A DNA stretch of 64,000 bases from Gracilimonas sp040877545 (GTDB taxonomy: Bacteria > Bacteroidota > Rhodothermia > Balneolales > Balneolaceae), in NCBI GenBank assembly GCA_040877545.1, contig JBBDNN010000089.1:1-64000 (forward strand), given 5' to 3'. Within the stretch, counting starts at the first letter, position 1; every line of letters starts with the position of its first letter. Shown here in pieces: positions 43,933 through 53,872 of the stretch. The position numbers and the translations under genes were made by a program. The notes beneath the pieces are model-generated. The model was given only the letters and a program-made list of their open reading frames with translations. It made no database searches and had not been told where the DNA came from.

Positions 43933-46548
43933 ATGAAGTACAAATACAATCTGAAACCACTCCTTTTTCTTGCAGGAGCATTACTTTGGTCTGGCAATTT
44001 ATTTGCCCAAGACTATACAGAATGCCCGACAGATGAGGATGTATGTTTAGTAGAATGGGAGGCTGAAGATGGTACTGCTTTACCAAATGCGCTTCGCAAT
44101 ACTATTGCTAACGACGATGACCGGCCAGATGGTCGTGTTTATAAACTTCTCAGAGGCGGATTCTATGACTTGATTGATCCTATTGAATTCTCAGGATTTC
44201 ACCTGCGAATTGAAGGTCAAACTGTTGAAGAAGCCAGCTCAGAAGAACTCACTTGTACTGACAACCCTGATAATGATTGCGGCCCTGCAATTATTCAGCG
44301 TGTACAGGATGAAGCAGGTGATATTCCCGCAACTATGTTTAATAACTCTGGTGAAAACTCAGACTGGACTATCAAAAATATATGGTTAATGGGACAGGAT
44401 GGACAAGGTGGTTCATCAGCATATGAACAAATTCAGCTTGATGCGTCAAACTCTCGTTATGTAATTGACAACGTTTATTTTGATCAGAATGACTGGCATT
44501 TTCTTGGCCCTAATGCTGGTGGAGTCGACATGATTGTCAGGAATTCCCAATTTCGAAACCAACATGGCCCTACTCAGCAGTGGGAAGGTATAGGGGTTCG
44601 TTTTGAAGCTGGAGCTGATACCGTAATTTTTGAAAATAATACCTTTTTCAATGTCGGTTTTACTCCATTTCAATCAGAAGCAGCTCCAATTGAATATTTC
44701 AGAGTTAACCATAACACTTTTGTAAATGTGGGACGTAACTTTTCAGCCGGATCAATTTGGCAGGAAGCTTACATCACCAACAATATTTTCATCAACCCTT
44801 ATTGGCATGGTGAAGTGCCTTCAGAATATGATGATCCAGACAGAGAAACTGAATATACCGGTTTCTTTGGTATTGCCGATCTACCTTCTGAATTTGGTGT
44901 CAATGATGGAAGAAGAATTGTTTTTTCTCATAACACCTATTGGAGAGATCCTGCTCTTAATAATTATGAAGATGATCTTCGGCCTCAGCCATTAATTAAT
45001 GACTCTTCTATGTTTTTTGTTAATAATTATGATGCTATAAAGGTTGAAAACAATGTTATACGTGGGGGATCTACACCATATCCAAATATTGAAACATATC
45101 CTGATAATACTGATGAGATGATTGAGTACATCCAGGGTATTCGTGAGGGAATAACGGATAATTATTACCGCTGGGATCCAGGCAGAGATACTACTAACTA
45201 TCGTGTAGGTCCATGGCCCGTACCACAAGATTTCAGCTATGACCTGGACGAAGTTGATGCAACTGCAATTGCAGGACGTCCATTTGGTGATCTTAACTGG
45301 TTTCCTGATGCAAAAGAAAATTGGGAATCAAACCCAGATGATGCTGCTCGTTATATCGAAAGTCTTGCCGGGCCAAGAATTGGATTTGTTGTTGATGGCA
45401 GAACAGTTGAAGCAGAATCCGGTACTCTGTCCGGTGATGCTGAAGTTGAAACATATGATGGTTTCGCACATTTCTTTATGGAAGGTGGTGGATATATTGA
45501 ATGGACTTTTGATGTTCCTGAAGCCGGATTATATGGCCTTGATGTAGAAACTAATATGGGAACAGAGACTCGAAGAGGACAACGTATCTTTGTTAATGGT
45601 ACTAACATTCGAAACCATAATGGCTTTGGAGAATGGTTATTCTGTACTGATGCAACACAAGAAGGTTGTGATGCAGTAAATGTGATTCTGCCAACCGAAG
45701 AATGGGCTACTGTTGAAATCAGAGAAGATATAGTTATAGAAGGTGCTGCTGCTCTTAATTTAGAAGCAGGAGAAAATACTATCCGTATTGAGCCTTCATG
45801 GGGATATCAATCATTTGCAGGAGTTGATGTGGTAGACCCTGGTACGGGTGAAAGCGTAGTCGAACTTACTGGTCAAATGGCAACCACCAGTGGTGTTAGT
45901 GAAAATTGTGGTTTAGAAGGTGAAGGACCAAACTATTGTCCAAGTGCATTCAGTGTTGTAGCTATTGGATCATCTGGTGGAAGTGTTACTATTCCATTTA
46001 CTGGTGCTGATGCCGGAACTTATGTTGTTCGTACATTCTATCAAACTGAAGCCGGAAGCCAGGATATTGATATATCTCTTGACGGTGAAGTTGTATCAGA
46101 AGGTCAAACTTTCACTGGCGATGATGCAGGTGGTACTTACGACAACTTCTCTGACGAGTTTGAGATCACAGGTGATGTTGAAACCCGCGAGATAACTTTG
46201 AGTTCAAGTGGCGCTATTAATTTGGATTACATTCAGTTAATTCAGAAAACAGTAATTACCTCTAACGAACCAATAGGATTACCTGAAGGCTTTGAGCTAA
46301 CTCAAAACTATCCTAACCCATTCAACCCTACTACCAGAATCAATTATACAATACCTGAGGCTGCTAATGTTCAGCTAACGGTTTATAATATCCTGGGCCA
46401 AAGGGTGGCAACATTAATTGATGGAAGACAATTCTCCGGTACACATACGGTGAACTTCGATGCACGTAATCTTGCATCAGGTGTTTATTTCTACCGATTA
46501 AAAGCGGGGGATGTAATCCAACAACGCAAGATGACTTTGATCAAATAA
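43933..46548 (+). CDS. T9SS-secreted parallel beta-helix protein with carbohydrate-binding-like domains
   Basis: An 871-residue protein with signal peptide (LLFLAGALLWSGNLFAQ). Residues ~40-440 contain right-handed beta-helix rungs (for example VIFENNTFFNVGFTPFQ, YFRVNHNTFVNVGRN and ITNNIFINPYWHG), as in polysaccharide lyases and adhesins. Two CBM-like domains follow: ~477-620 beginning VEAESGTLSGDAEVE, and ~655-765. The C-terminal ~88 residues are a type A T9SS sorting domain with QNYPNPFNPTT and a final KMTLIK. The substrate is unknown; binding or cleavage of a polysaccharide at the cell surface is inferred. A good Shine-Dalgarno GGAGG precedes the ATG. It is followed by a strong terminator. 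Confidence 0.7.
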   Translation: MKYKYNLKPLLFLAGALLWSGNLFAQDYTECPTDEDVCLVEWEAEDGTALPNALRNTIANDDDRPDGRVYKLLRGGFYDLIDPIEFSGFHLRIEGQTVEEASSEELTCTDNPDNDCGPAIIQRVQDEAGDIPATMFNNSGENSDWTIKNIWLMGQDGQGGSSAYEQIQLDASNSRYVIDNVYFDQNDWHFLGPNAGGVDMIVRNSQFRNQHGPTQQWEGIGVRFEAGADTVIFENNTFFNVGFTPFQSEAAPIEYFRVNHNTFVNVGRNFSAGSIWQEAYITNNIFINPYWHGEVPSEYDDPDRETEYTGFFGIADLPSEFGVNDGRRIVFSHNTYWRDPALNNYEDDLRPQPLINDSSMFFVNNYDAIKVENNVIRGGSTPYPNIETYPDNTDEMIEYIQGIREGITDNYYRWDPGRDTTNYRVGPWPVPQDFSYDLDEVDATAIAGRPFGDLNWFPDAKENWESNPDDAARYIESLAGPRIGFVVDGRTVEAESGTLSGDAEVETYDGFAHFFMEGGGYIEWTFDVPEAGLYGLDVETNMGTETRRGQRIFVNGTNIRNHNGFGEWLFCTDATQEGCDAVNVILPTEEWATVEIREDIVIEGAAALNLEAGENTIRIEPSWGYQSFAGVDVVDPGTGESVVELTGQMATTSGVSENCGLEGEGPNYCPSAFSVVAIGSSGGSVTIPFTGADAGTYVVRTFYQTEAGSQDIDISLDGEVVSEGQTFTGDDAGGTYDNFSDEFEITGDVETREITLSSSGAINLDYIQLIQKTVITSNEPIGLPEGFELTQNYPNPFNPTTRINYTIPEAANVQLTVYNILGQRVATLIDGRQFSGTHTVNFDARNLASGVYFYRLKAGDVIQQRKMTLIK

Positions 46549-46576
46549 AAACATGATCAATATCTCCTGATAATTC

Positions 46577-46624
46577 AATAGTTTTTGGGGTGATGGCAGC
46601 ATCACCCCATCAACTATTTTTTTA
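46577..46624 (+). terminator. Rho-independent terminator after the beta-helix gene
   Basis: GGGGTGATG (46587-46595), a GCAG loop and CATCACCCC (46600-46608), with an outer AATAG/CTATT pairing, run into a T7 tract. It separates the receptor/beta-helix pair from the transporter and enzyme genes, which therefore need their own promoter or read-through. Confidence 0.85.
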
Positions 46625-46754
46625 TATCAAATTTTATCCATCTGGTTATATAGTAATACCGAGTTATTTCCCGTATATCCTGGTTCTAAAAAAAATCACA
46701 GACGCGGGTAGCCATCATAAAATTCATTCAACAAAAAATATTTAGAAGTACATA

Positions 46755-48584
46755 ATGAGACTTTCACTGATTGATGGTTTAATTATTATAGTCTATTTGC
46801 TAATTACAGTGGTAATTGGCTTGGTTTTAAAGAAAAAAGCTCAAGAATCTAAAGATTCGTACCTGTTGGGAGGCAACGAATTGCCCTGGTACATGCTTGG
46901 TTTATCAAACGCATCCGGCATGTTCGATATTTCAGGTACCGTGTGGCTGGTAACCATTCTGTTTATATATGGCGTTAAAAGTATTTGGCTGCCTTGGTTA
47001 TGGCCGGTATTTAATCAGATTTTCTTAATGGTATTCCTCTCTATCTGGCTTCGCAGAAGCAATGTAACTACCGGGGCAGAGTGGATACGAACCCGATTTG
47101 GCAATAAAGGAGGGGCCAGGCTTTCGCATATTATTGTCGTGGTTTTCGCCCTCATTATGGGGCTGGGATATTTAACCTATGGTTTTATCGGCCTTGGTAA
47201 ATTCGTAGAGATATTTGTTCCATGGGAGTTTTTAAGCCAATATTTATTTTTTGATATCCCTGCTCCATACATCCCACATTTTTACGGCATCATATTTACC
47301 TGCTTTGCAATTTTTTATTCTGTTTTAGGAGGAATGCGAAGTATTGTTTGGGCTGATTTGGTTCAGTTTATCATCATGACCATCTCCGGAATTGTAATTG
47401 GAGTTATTGCAATGAAAGCCCTAATGGCAAATCCATTGGTGGTGCCGGAAGGTTGGCTAAGTCCATTTTTTGGCTGGGAACTTGATATGGACTGGTCGGG
47501 AATTATAGATGAAGCTAATCAGAAGATAAAAGATGATGGATTTTCCCTCTTCACCATTCTGTTCATGATGATGATATTTAAAGGCGTATTGGTGAGTTTA
47601 GCCGGACCTGCCCCCAACTACGATATGCAGAAAATCCTCTCCACCAAATCACCCCGTGAAGCAGCCTTAATGAGTGGTTCGGTCTCTGTATTTTTAATGC
47701 CGGTACGCTATTTTATGATTGCCGGTTTTGCCGTGCTGGGCCTGCTTTTTTATGATCAACTCCATTTAATTGTGCCCGGGCGGGGAATTGATTTTGAACA
47801 GGTGTTACCCGCAGTTATTGTTGAATTTGTGCCTGTGGGATTATTAGGGCTTCTTCTCGCAGGATTACTTGCCGCTTTTATGTCCACTTTTGCCGGAACT
47901 TTGAATGCAGCGCAGGCTTATGTGGTCAATGATATTTACCTGAAATACATCAACCCGAAAGCAAACAGTAAGAAAATATCCGGCATGAACTATTTATCCG
48001 GATTTATAATAGTAGTGGTAAGTATTGTGCTGGGATTTTTTGCCAAAGATGTAAACGATGTGCTGCAATGGATTGTCTCCGGCCTATATGGAAGTTATGT
48101 AGCCGCAAACGTGTTGAAATGGTATTGGTGGAGGTTTAATGGGTATGGCTTTTTCTGGGGAATGGTAGGTGGCTTGATTCCTGCACTCACCTTCCGCTTT
48201 ATTTTCGATGGAATTTTAGACCTGTACACCTTCCCGCTAATGCTCCTGATTTCCGTAATAGCGTGTATAGTTGGTACATATTCGGCACCCCCGGTTGAAG
48301 AAACCGTGCTTAAAGATTTTTATAAATCGGTTCGGCCATGGGGCTTTTGGAAGCCAATACATGATAAAGTAGTCGCGGAAGATCCAGGTTTTGTAAAGAA
48401 CACAAACTTCAAGCGGGATGCCTTCAATGTTGTAGTGGGAATTATATGGCAGACAGCTTTGGTCATCTTTCCCATATACCTGGTATTGTTGCAAGTAGTG
48501 CCGTTGGTTGTCAGCATCATAGTTGCCCTAATCACTTCCTATATCCTGAAGAAAACATGGTGGGATAAACTTCCGAAAGATTAG
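46755..48584 (+). CDS. Sodium:solute symporter (SSS family), probable manno-oligosaccharide importer
   Basis: A 609-residue inner-membrane protein with about 14 hydrophobic segments. The opening YLLITVVIGLVLKKKAQESKDSYLLGG-type segment, GNELPWYMLGLSNASGM and GGMRSIVWADLVQFIIM are SSS (SglT/PutP) signatures, as is LLLAGLLAAFMSTFAGTLNA late in the chain. It is followed 39 bp later by GH130, so it most likely carries mannobiose or related sugar with sodium. It takes the place that an MFS or GPH transporter has in other mannan loci. Confidence 0.88.
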   Translation: MRLSLIDGLIIIVYLLITVVIGLVLKKKAQESKDSYLLGGNELPWYMLGLSNASGMFDISGTVWLVTILFIYGVKSIWLPWLWPVFNQIFLMVFLSIWLRRSNVTTGAEWIRTRFGNKGGARLSHIIVVVFALIMGLGYLTYGFIGLGKFVEIFVPWEFLSQYLFFDIPAPYIPHFYGIIFTCFAIFYSVLGGMRSIVWADLVQFIIMTISGIVIGVIAMKALMANPLVVPEGWLSPFFGWELDMDWSGIIDEANQKIKDDGFSLFTILFMMMIFKGVLVSLAGPAPNYDMQKILSTKSPREAALMSGSVSVFLMPVRYFMIAGFAVLGLLFYDQLHLIVPGRGIDFEQVLPAVIVEFVPVGLLGLLLAGLLAAFMSTFAGTLNAAQAYVVNDIYLKYINPKANSKKISGMNYLSGFIIVVVSIVLGFFAKDVNDVLQWIVSGLYGSYVAANVLKWYWWRFNGYGFFWGMVGGLIPALTFRFIFDGILDLYTFPLMLLISVIACIVGTYSAPPVEETVLKDFYKSVRPWGFWKPIHDKVVAEDPGFVKNTNFKRDAFNVVVGIIWQTALVIFPIYLVLLQVVPLVVSIIVALITSYILKKTWWDKLPKD

Positions 48585-48623
48585 TAAAAAAATTAACGAG
48601 ATAATTAAATCAAGATTTGAGCA

Positions 48624-49820
48624 ATGAGTTTTACCAATGAGATTTCAAAATCGTTCGAGAAACGCTATAAAAAGCTAACCGATCATTACAAAGGAGTTAT
48701 CAACCAACCTAATACACCGGAAAAATACGATAACGGCATTTTTACCAGGTTTATACATCCGGCTGTTACCAGGCATCATGTTCCTCTCGCGTGGCGGTAT
48801 GATCTGAATCCCGATACCAATCCATTTCTAATGGAAAGATTAGGAGTTAATGCCGTTTTTAATCCGGGGGCCATAAAAGTAGGAGATTCCTATTTACTAA
48901 TGTGCAGGGTTGAAGGCAACGATCGTAAATCCTTTTTCGGAGTTGCTGAAAGTAAATCACCGGTGGATGGTTTTACCTTTTGGGATGAACCCGTGGTAAT
49001 GCCCGAGGCGGATGATCCGGATATTAATATTTATGATATGCGTCTCACCCGGCATGAGGACGGCTGGATTTATGGATTATTCTGCACCGAACGAAAAGAT
49101 ACTGATGCTGACCATTTTGATACCAGTAGCGCCATTGCCCAATGTGGAATAGCCCGTACCAAGGATCTTATAACATGGGAACGACTGCCAGACCTTAAAA
49201 CTACATCCGGGCAGCAACGAAACGTGGTTCTACACCCAGATTTTATTGATGGTAAATACGGCCTATACACACGGCCCCAAGATGGTTTTATTGATGCGGG
49301 AACCGGAGGTGGAATTGCCTGGGGCTTAACAGGTAGTATGGAAAATGCCGAAGTTGCAGATGAAACCATTATCGATGAACGGCTATATCACACCATAAAA
49401 GAAGTTAAAAACGGGCAAGGGCCAACACCTTTGAGAACCGATGAAGGATGGGTTCATCTCGCACATGGAGTTCGGAATACAGCCGCCGGATTGCGATATG
49501 TTTTGTACCTCTTTGTCACTGATCCGGATAAACCATGGAAAATTAAGTATCAGCCCGGAGGATATTTATTAGCACCCCAGGGTACTGAAAGAGTAGGCGA
49601 TGTACCTAATGTGCTTTTTAGCAGCGGATGGATAAGAGATGATGATAATTCAGTTTATATCTATTACGCCTCTTCAGACACTCGCATTCATGTTGCCAAA
49701 ACTTCTATTGCACAGTTGTTGGATTATGCCAAAAATACCCCGCCCGATGAACTGCGCTCGGCCGCAAGTGTACAGCAAAGATTGAAGCTCATTCGCCAAA
49801 ATCAAAATCTTCCAACCTGA
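48624..49820 (+). CDS. GH130 beta-1,4-mannosylglucose phosphorylase
   Basis: A 398-residue cytoplasmic phosphorylase of GH130 (subfamily 1-like), converting Man-beta-1,4-Glc and phosphate to alpha-mannose-1-phosphate and glucose. Family segments are FNPGAIKVGDSYLLMCRVEG, KSFFGVAESKSPVDGF, the catalytic-Asp region PDINIYDMRLT, GQGPTPLRTDEGWVHLAHGV and VYIYYASSDTRIHVA. No signal peptide. The epimerase gene starts 4 bp after its stop, the classical pairing of the mannobiose 2-epimerase/phosphorylase pathway. GH130 members that use beta-mannan oligosaccharides directly are the alternative. Confidence 0.92.
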   Translation: MSFTNEISKSFEKRYKKLTDHYKGVINQPNTPEKYDNGIFTRFIHPAVTRHHVPLAWRYDLNPDTNPFLMERLGVNAVFNPGAIKVGDSYLLMCRVEGNDRKSFFGVAESKSPVDGFTFWDEPVVMPEADDPDINIYDMRLTRHEDGWIYGLFCTERKDTDADHFDTSSAIAQCGIARTKDLITWERLPDLKTTSGQQRNVVLHPDFIDGKYGLYTRPQDGFIDAGTGGGIAWGLTGSMENAEVADETIIDERLYHTIKEVKNGQGPTPLRTDEGWVHLAHGVRNTAAGLRYVLYLFVTDPDKPWKIKYQPGGYLLAPQGTERVGDVPNVLFSSGWIRDDDNSVYIYYASSDTRIHVAKTSIAQLLDYAKNTPPDELRSAASVQQRLKLIRQNQNLPT

Positions 49821-49824
49821 GTAA

Positions 49825-51102
49825 ATGGATAAAAGTGCACGAAAAAAGCTCCTGAAATTAAGTGCGGAGTTAAGAGAAGAACTGGTGTCAGGAATTCTTC
49901 CTTACTGGATTAATAATGCAGTGGATGATGGTAAAGGTGGCTTTTATGGACGTATTACCTTCAACAACCAGGTGATTCCTGATGCAGATAAAAGCTCTCT
50001 CTTAACAGCACGCGTACTTTGGACATTCTCAGCCTGTTACAGGGAATTTGGCGATCCAGAGTATAAAAGAATTGCTAAACATGCCTATGATTTCTTAACA
50101 GGCGCTTGTTGGGATCAGGAATTTGGAGGCATCTATTGGATGACTGACGCAGAAGGAAAAGTCACAGATTCTCGCAAATATGTATATGCGCAGGCCTTCG
50201 CTATTTATGCACTGTCAGAATATTATGGGGCTACTGAGAATTCGGAGGCACTGGGTTTGGCTAAAGAATTGTATAGCCTTCTGGAAACTAAATGTGTTGA
50301 CCCGGTAAATAGCGGTTATTTTGAGGCCTTCAGTAACAATTGGAAAATTCTGGATGATGTCCGGCTTAGCGAAAAGGATAAAAATGAGCCGAAGAGTATG
50401 AATACCCACCTTCATATGCTGGAAGCTTACACAAATTTGTACAGGTATTGGAGATCAGTCGATCTAAAAAACAGCCTTAGATTATTGGTAGATATTTTTG
50501 CCGATCACATCATCGATGAAAAAAATATGGCTGCCACTACTTTTTTTGCGGAAGACTGGACCCCTAAGTCCGGGGAATTTTCTTACGGTCATGATATTGA
50601 AACAAGCTGGCTGCTTCTTGAGGCAGCAGAAGTATTGGGTGATTATCCACGAAAAGAAAAATTGAGAAATATCAGTCTTGGTTTTGCCAAACATGTAAAA
50701 AAGGAAGGAATTGATAAAGACGGCGGAGTTTTTAATGAAGGCAGTCCTGAAGGTTTAACAGATGAAAATAAAGACTGGTGGCCACAGGCTGAGGGGGTGG
50801 TCGGTTTTCTGAATGCATATCAATTGTTGGGGGAGGAAGATTATTTAAAGGCCGCTTATAATATTTGGGAGTTTATCAAAACGAAGGTAATAGATTCGCA
50901 GCATGGCGAATGGCACGAAAAAGTAAACCGGAAAGGGGCTCCCTATGAGCTTGATAAAGTTCGCTCGTGGAAATGTCCCTACCACAATGGACGGGCAGCT
51001 TTAGAAGTGATGCATCGGGTAGAACTGCTAACCGGCGATAATTACAACAGTAAACATTCGGTTTTAAAGAGATCAGTTTTTCAAAATTCACACCAAAAGT
51101 AG
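49825..51102 (+). CDS. Cellobiose/mannobiose 2-epimerase (AGE family)
   Basis: A 425-residue (alpha/alpha)6-barrel epimerase converting beta-1,4-mannobiose to mannosyl-glucose, or cellobiose to glucosyl-mannose. Catalytic-type histidines are in MNTHLHMLEAYTNLYR, SYGHDIETSWLLLEA and KCPYHNGRAALE, with the WWPQAEGVVGFLNAY aromatic patch. It is placed 4 bp after the GH130 phosphorylase that consumes its product and 6 bp before a mannanase, making mannobiose the expected substrate. A plain N-acylglucosamine 2-epimerase is less likely in this setting. Confidence 0.9.
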   Translation: MDKSARKKLLKLSAELREELVSGILPYWINNAVDDGKGGFYGRITFNNQVIPDADKSSLLTARVLWTFSACYREFGDPEYKRIAKHAYDFLTGACWDQEFGGIYWMTDAEGKVTDSRKYVYAQAFAIYALSEYYGATENSEALGLAKELYSLLETKCVDPVNSGYFEAFSNNWKILDDVRLSEKDKNEPKSMNTHLHMLEAYTNLYRYWRSVDLKNSLRLLVDIFADHIIDEKNMAATTFFAEDWTPKSGEFSYGHDIETSWLLLEAAEVLGDYPRKEKLRNISLGFAKHVKKEGIDKDGGVFNEGSPEGLTDENKDWWPQAEGVVGFLNAYQLLGEEDYLKAAYNIWEFIKTKVIDSQHGEWHEKVNRKGAPYELDKVRSWKCPYHNGRAALEVMHRVELLTGDNYNSKHSVLKRSVFQNSHQK

Positions 51103-51108
51103 AATGCT

Positions 51109-53862
51109 ATGAAGTACTGGAATTACAAATATGTAGTAACGCTTTTTTTGATAGGTACGATTTCTCAGTCTTTGTTTGCGCAGGTTAGTAACCGCCTGAA
51201 TTTCAATGACCATGATTTATTTCTAAATGGAGGAAATATAGCCTGGGTTAATTTTGCCAGCGATATCGGCCCCGGACAAACCAATTTGAATGCATTTGAG
51301 GAGATATTTCGTGAAGTGAATTTGAATGGTGGTAATACGATGCGTTTGTGGCTGCATACCAACGGCACTGTCACACCGGCATGGAATGGAAGCGAAGTGA
51401 GTGGGCCGGGAGAAGGAGCTATCGAAGATTTGACAGCCATACTCGATCTTGCTCATAATTATGATATCGGGTTGATGTTGTGCCTTTGGAGTTTCGATAT
51501 GCTGCAAAACGGCTTAAGCGCTACACAAATGGATAGAAACAAAGGAATTCTTACCAACTCTGCCCGCCTTCAAACATATATTGATAATGCCCTTATCCCA
51601 ATGGTGGACTCTTTGAAAGGTCACCCAGCCATTAATGCCTGGGAGATATTCAACGAGCCGGAAGGCATGAGTAATGAATTTGGCTGGCTGGCAAATAAAG
51701 TAGATATGAGCGACATACAGTGGTTTATAAATCGAACAGCGGGTGCAATCAAAAGAACAGATCCGGAAGCAAAAGTTACAAATGGTTCATGGAATATCAG
51801 GGCTTCTACAGATATTTTCACTTCTTCAAGTATCAACAAAAATTATTATTCGGATGAAGAATTAATTTCTGCCGGTGGAGATGAAGACGGTACATTAGAT
51901 TACTACACCGTTCATTATTACAAGCACTTTCCAACTCAGCAATCTCCTTTTCATAATGATGCCTCGCACTGGGAACTTGATAAACCCATTGTTGTTGCTG
52001 AATTCTATTTAGGAGATGGCCGCGGCGATGGAAAACCTGATGAAATTCATGGAGTTCCCTGGCAAGATTTATATGAAGAATTATACGAGCGGGGATATGC
52101 CGGTTCCTTAGGCTGGCAATGGTACGACTGGTATGAAGATCGCACCGATATCGACGGAGTGGATGGCACCCTAAGCTGGCCGCGAATGCTTGATAACATG
52201 CAAAGGCTGTCTCAAAAATATTCCAGTGATATACTTTTTACCTATCCCGGAATCCGAATAAATTTTAATACGACCAGAGATGAAATTGAAGAAGGGCAGG
52301 AAACTACAATTCAATGGAGCGTGAGGGGAGCTGAAATAGTAACGCTAAACGGGGAAGCAGTTGCGGAAGAAGATGAACGCATGGTTTCTCCAATGGATAC
52401 TACCGTCTATACCATTGCAGCTACCGACACAGCCGGAAATACAGATTCAGCTTCGGTTACTATTTATGTTTTAGATCCCGACCAAATAAACCGTGCCTTC
52501 CAACAACCCGCACGAGCTTCATCGGTTGAATCAGAAGCTGACGGTGTAAACAACAGCAGTGCAAATGATCCGGCTTTTGCTGTAGATGGAGATTTTAACA
52601 CCCGCTGGAGCAGTGCCTGGGATGATGATGAATGGATTTATGTAGATCTTGGCGAAACGCATGATATACATACAGTTGAATTGGATTGGGAAGCTGCTTT
52701 TGCGGAAAAATACACCATCGATATTTCCTTTGACGGGCAAAACTGGGAGCCTGTTTTTACAGAAGAGGATGGAAATGGCGGAGCAGATTCTGTCGGGTTT
52801 GAATCTCCACACGCAACAAAATTTGTGCGAATGCATGGTATCACCCGGGCAACAACCTTTGGATTTTCGCTGTATGAAATAGAAGTAAGAGGGTTGATTT
52901 CAAATACTCAAGCTCCAGAATTAGCCATTGTACATCCGGCGAGTGGAAAAACGGTGGAAGTAGGTTCTTCGGTAGATGTTCTGGCCGAAGCTTCGGATGC
53001 AAACGGCGAAATCGAATATGTCTCCTTTTTTTTTGATGGAGATTCTTTAACCACATTAAATGAAGTTCCCTACCAATTCACCATAGAAGATATTCAAGCC
53101 GGAGATTTTGAACTGTATGCCAAAGCTGCCGATAATGAAGGCATTGTGGTGCAAAGTGAACCTGTTATGATAACCGGCAGTGATGATTTCACCAGGATTC
53201 GTTATGAAGCCGAAGATGCAAATTTAACAGGAGCCATAACCATAGCATCTTCTGTCTCAGGAGCAAGCAATGATGCTTATGTGAATATGGAAGACAGCGG
53301 CACCATCACCTGGACGGGAATGGGCTGGCCGGAGGCAGAAGAGTATCAGCTCTCCATTGGATACTACTTGCCCTTCGATCCAAAAGATCAAATTCTCTCA
53401 GTTAATGGAGAGGAAATAGCCACCATTACTTTTAATGCACCCACTGAGCAGTGGCTAACATTCGATACCACTTTCACCCATCCCGGCGGAATCGATGAAT
53501 TCTCCATCGGTCATTCCTGGGGCTATATGTACTTTGATTACGTGGAGATTTCAGGGGAAGGTGTTTCTGTTGCCAATGAGAATGAAGCACAAATTCCACA
53601 GAAACTACATCTGAGCCAGAATTATCCAAATCCTTTTAATCCCACCACATATATTTCTTACGAGCTGCCCCTGACTGGTTTGGTGGAATTGAAAATTTAT
53701 AATGTACTGGGACAGGAAGTAGCCACACTTATCAACCAGCAGCAAAAAGCAGGGCGGCATCAGGCAATTTTTGATGCATACCGCCACTCAAGCGGCATAT
53801 ATATGTACAGGCTGAAATCGGCTTCCGGTATCCAAACCAAAAAAATGACGTTGATTAAATAG
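51109..53862 (+). CDS. Secreted GH5-like beta-mannanase with Ig, discoidin and CBM domains, T9SS-sorted
   Basis: A 917-residue surface enzyme. Signal peptide 1-24. The GH5/clan-A barrel is at ~28-365, with NGGNTMRLWLHT, acid/base Glu183 in AWEIFNEPE and nucleophile Glu298 in VVAEFY. Then an Ig-like domain (~378-455), a discoidin/F5-8 type C domain (~465-600, AVDGDFNTRWSSAWDDDEWI), another Ig-like domain (~605-690), a CBM35/CBM6-like module (~695-815) and a type A T9SS C-terminal domain (NYPNPFNPTT, final KKMTLIK). It should cut beta-mannan outside the cell; mannanase specificity is inferred from the locus, as other GH5 glycanases share these motifs. Confidence 0.85.
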   Translation: MKYWNYKYVVTLFLIGTISQSLFAQVSNRLNFNDHDLFLNGGNIAWVNFASDIGPGQTNLNAFEEIFREVNLNGGNTMRLWLHTNGTVTPAWNGSEVSGPGEGAIEDLTAILDLAHNYDIGLMLCLWSFDMLQNGLSATQMDRNKGILTNSARLQTYIDNALIPMVDSLKGHPAINAWEIFNEPEGMSNEFGWLANKVDMSDIQWFINRTAGAIKRTDPEAKVTNGSWNIRASTDIFTSSSINKNYYSDEELISAGGDEDGTLDYYTVHYYKHFPTQQSPFHNDASHWELDKPIVVAEFYLGDGRGDGKPDEIHGVPWQDLYEELYERGYAGSLGWQWYDWYEDRTDIDGVDGTLSWPRMLDNMQRLSQKYSSDILFTYPGIRINFNTTRDEIEEGQETTIQWSVRGAEIVTLNGEAVAEEDERMVSPMDTTVYTIAATDTAGNTDSASVTIYVLDPDQINRAFQQPARASSVESEADGVNNSSANDPAFAVDGDFNTRWSSAWDDDEWIYVDLGETHDIHTVELDWEAAFAEKYTIDISFDGQNWEPVFTEEDGNGGADSVGFESPHATKFVRMHGITRATTFGFSLYEIEVRGLISNTQAPELAIVHPASGKTVEVGSSVDVLAEASDANGEIEYVSFFFDGDSLTTLNEVPYQFTIEDIQAGDFELYAKAADNEGIVVQSEPVMITGSDDFTRIRYEAEDANLTGAITIASSVSGASNDAYVNMEDSGTITWTGMGWPEAEEYQLSIGYYLPFDPKDQILSVNGEEIATITFNAPTEQWLTFDTTFTHPGGIDEFSIGHSWGYMYFDYVEISGEGVSVANENEAQIPQKLHLSQNYPNPFNPTTYISYELPLTGLVELKIYNVLGQEVATLINQQQKAGRHQAIFDAYRHSSGIYMYRLKSASGIQTKKMTLIK

Positions 53863-53872
53863 CTTCACCAAA

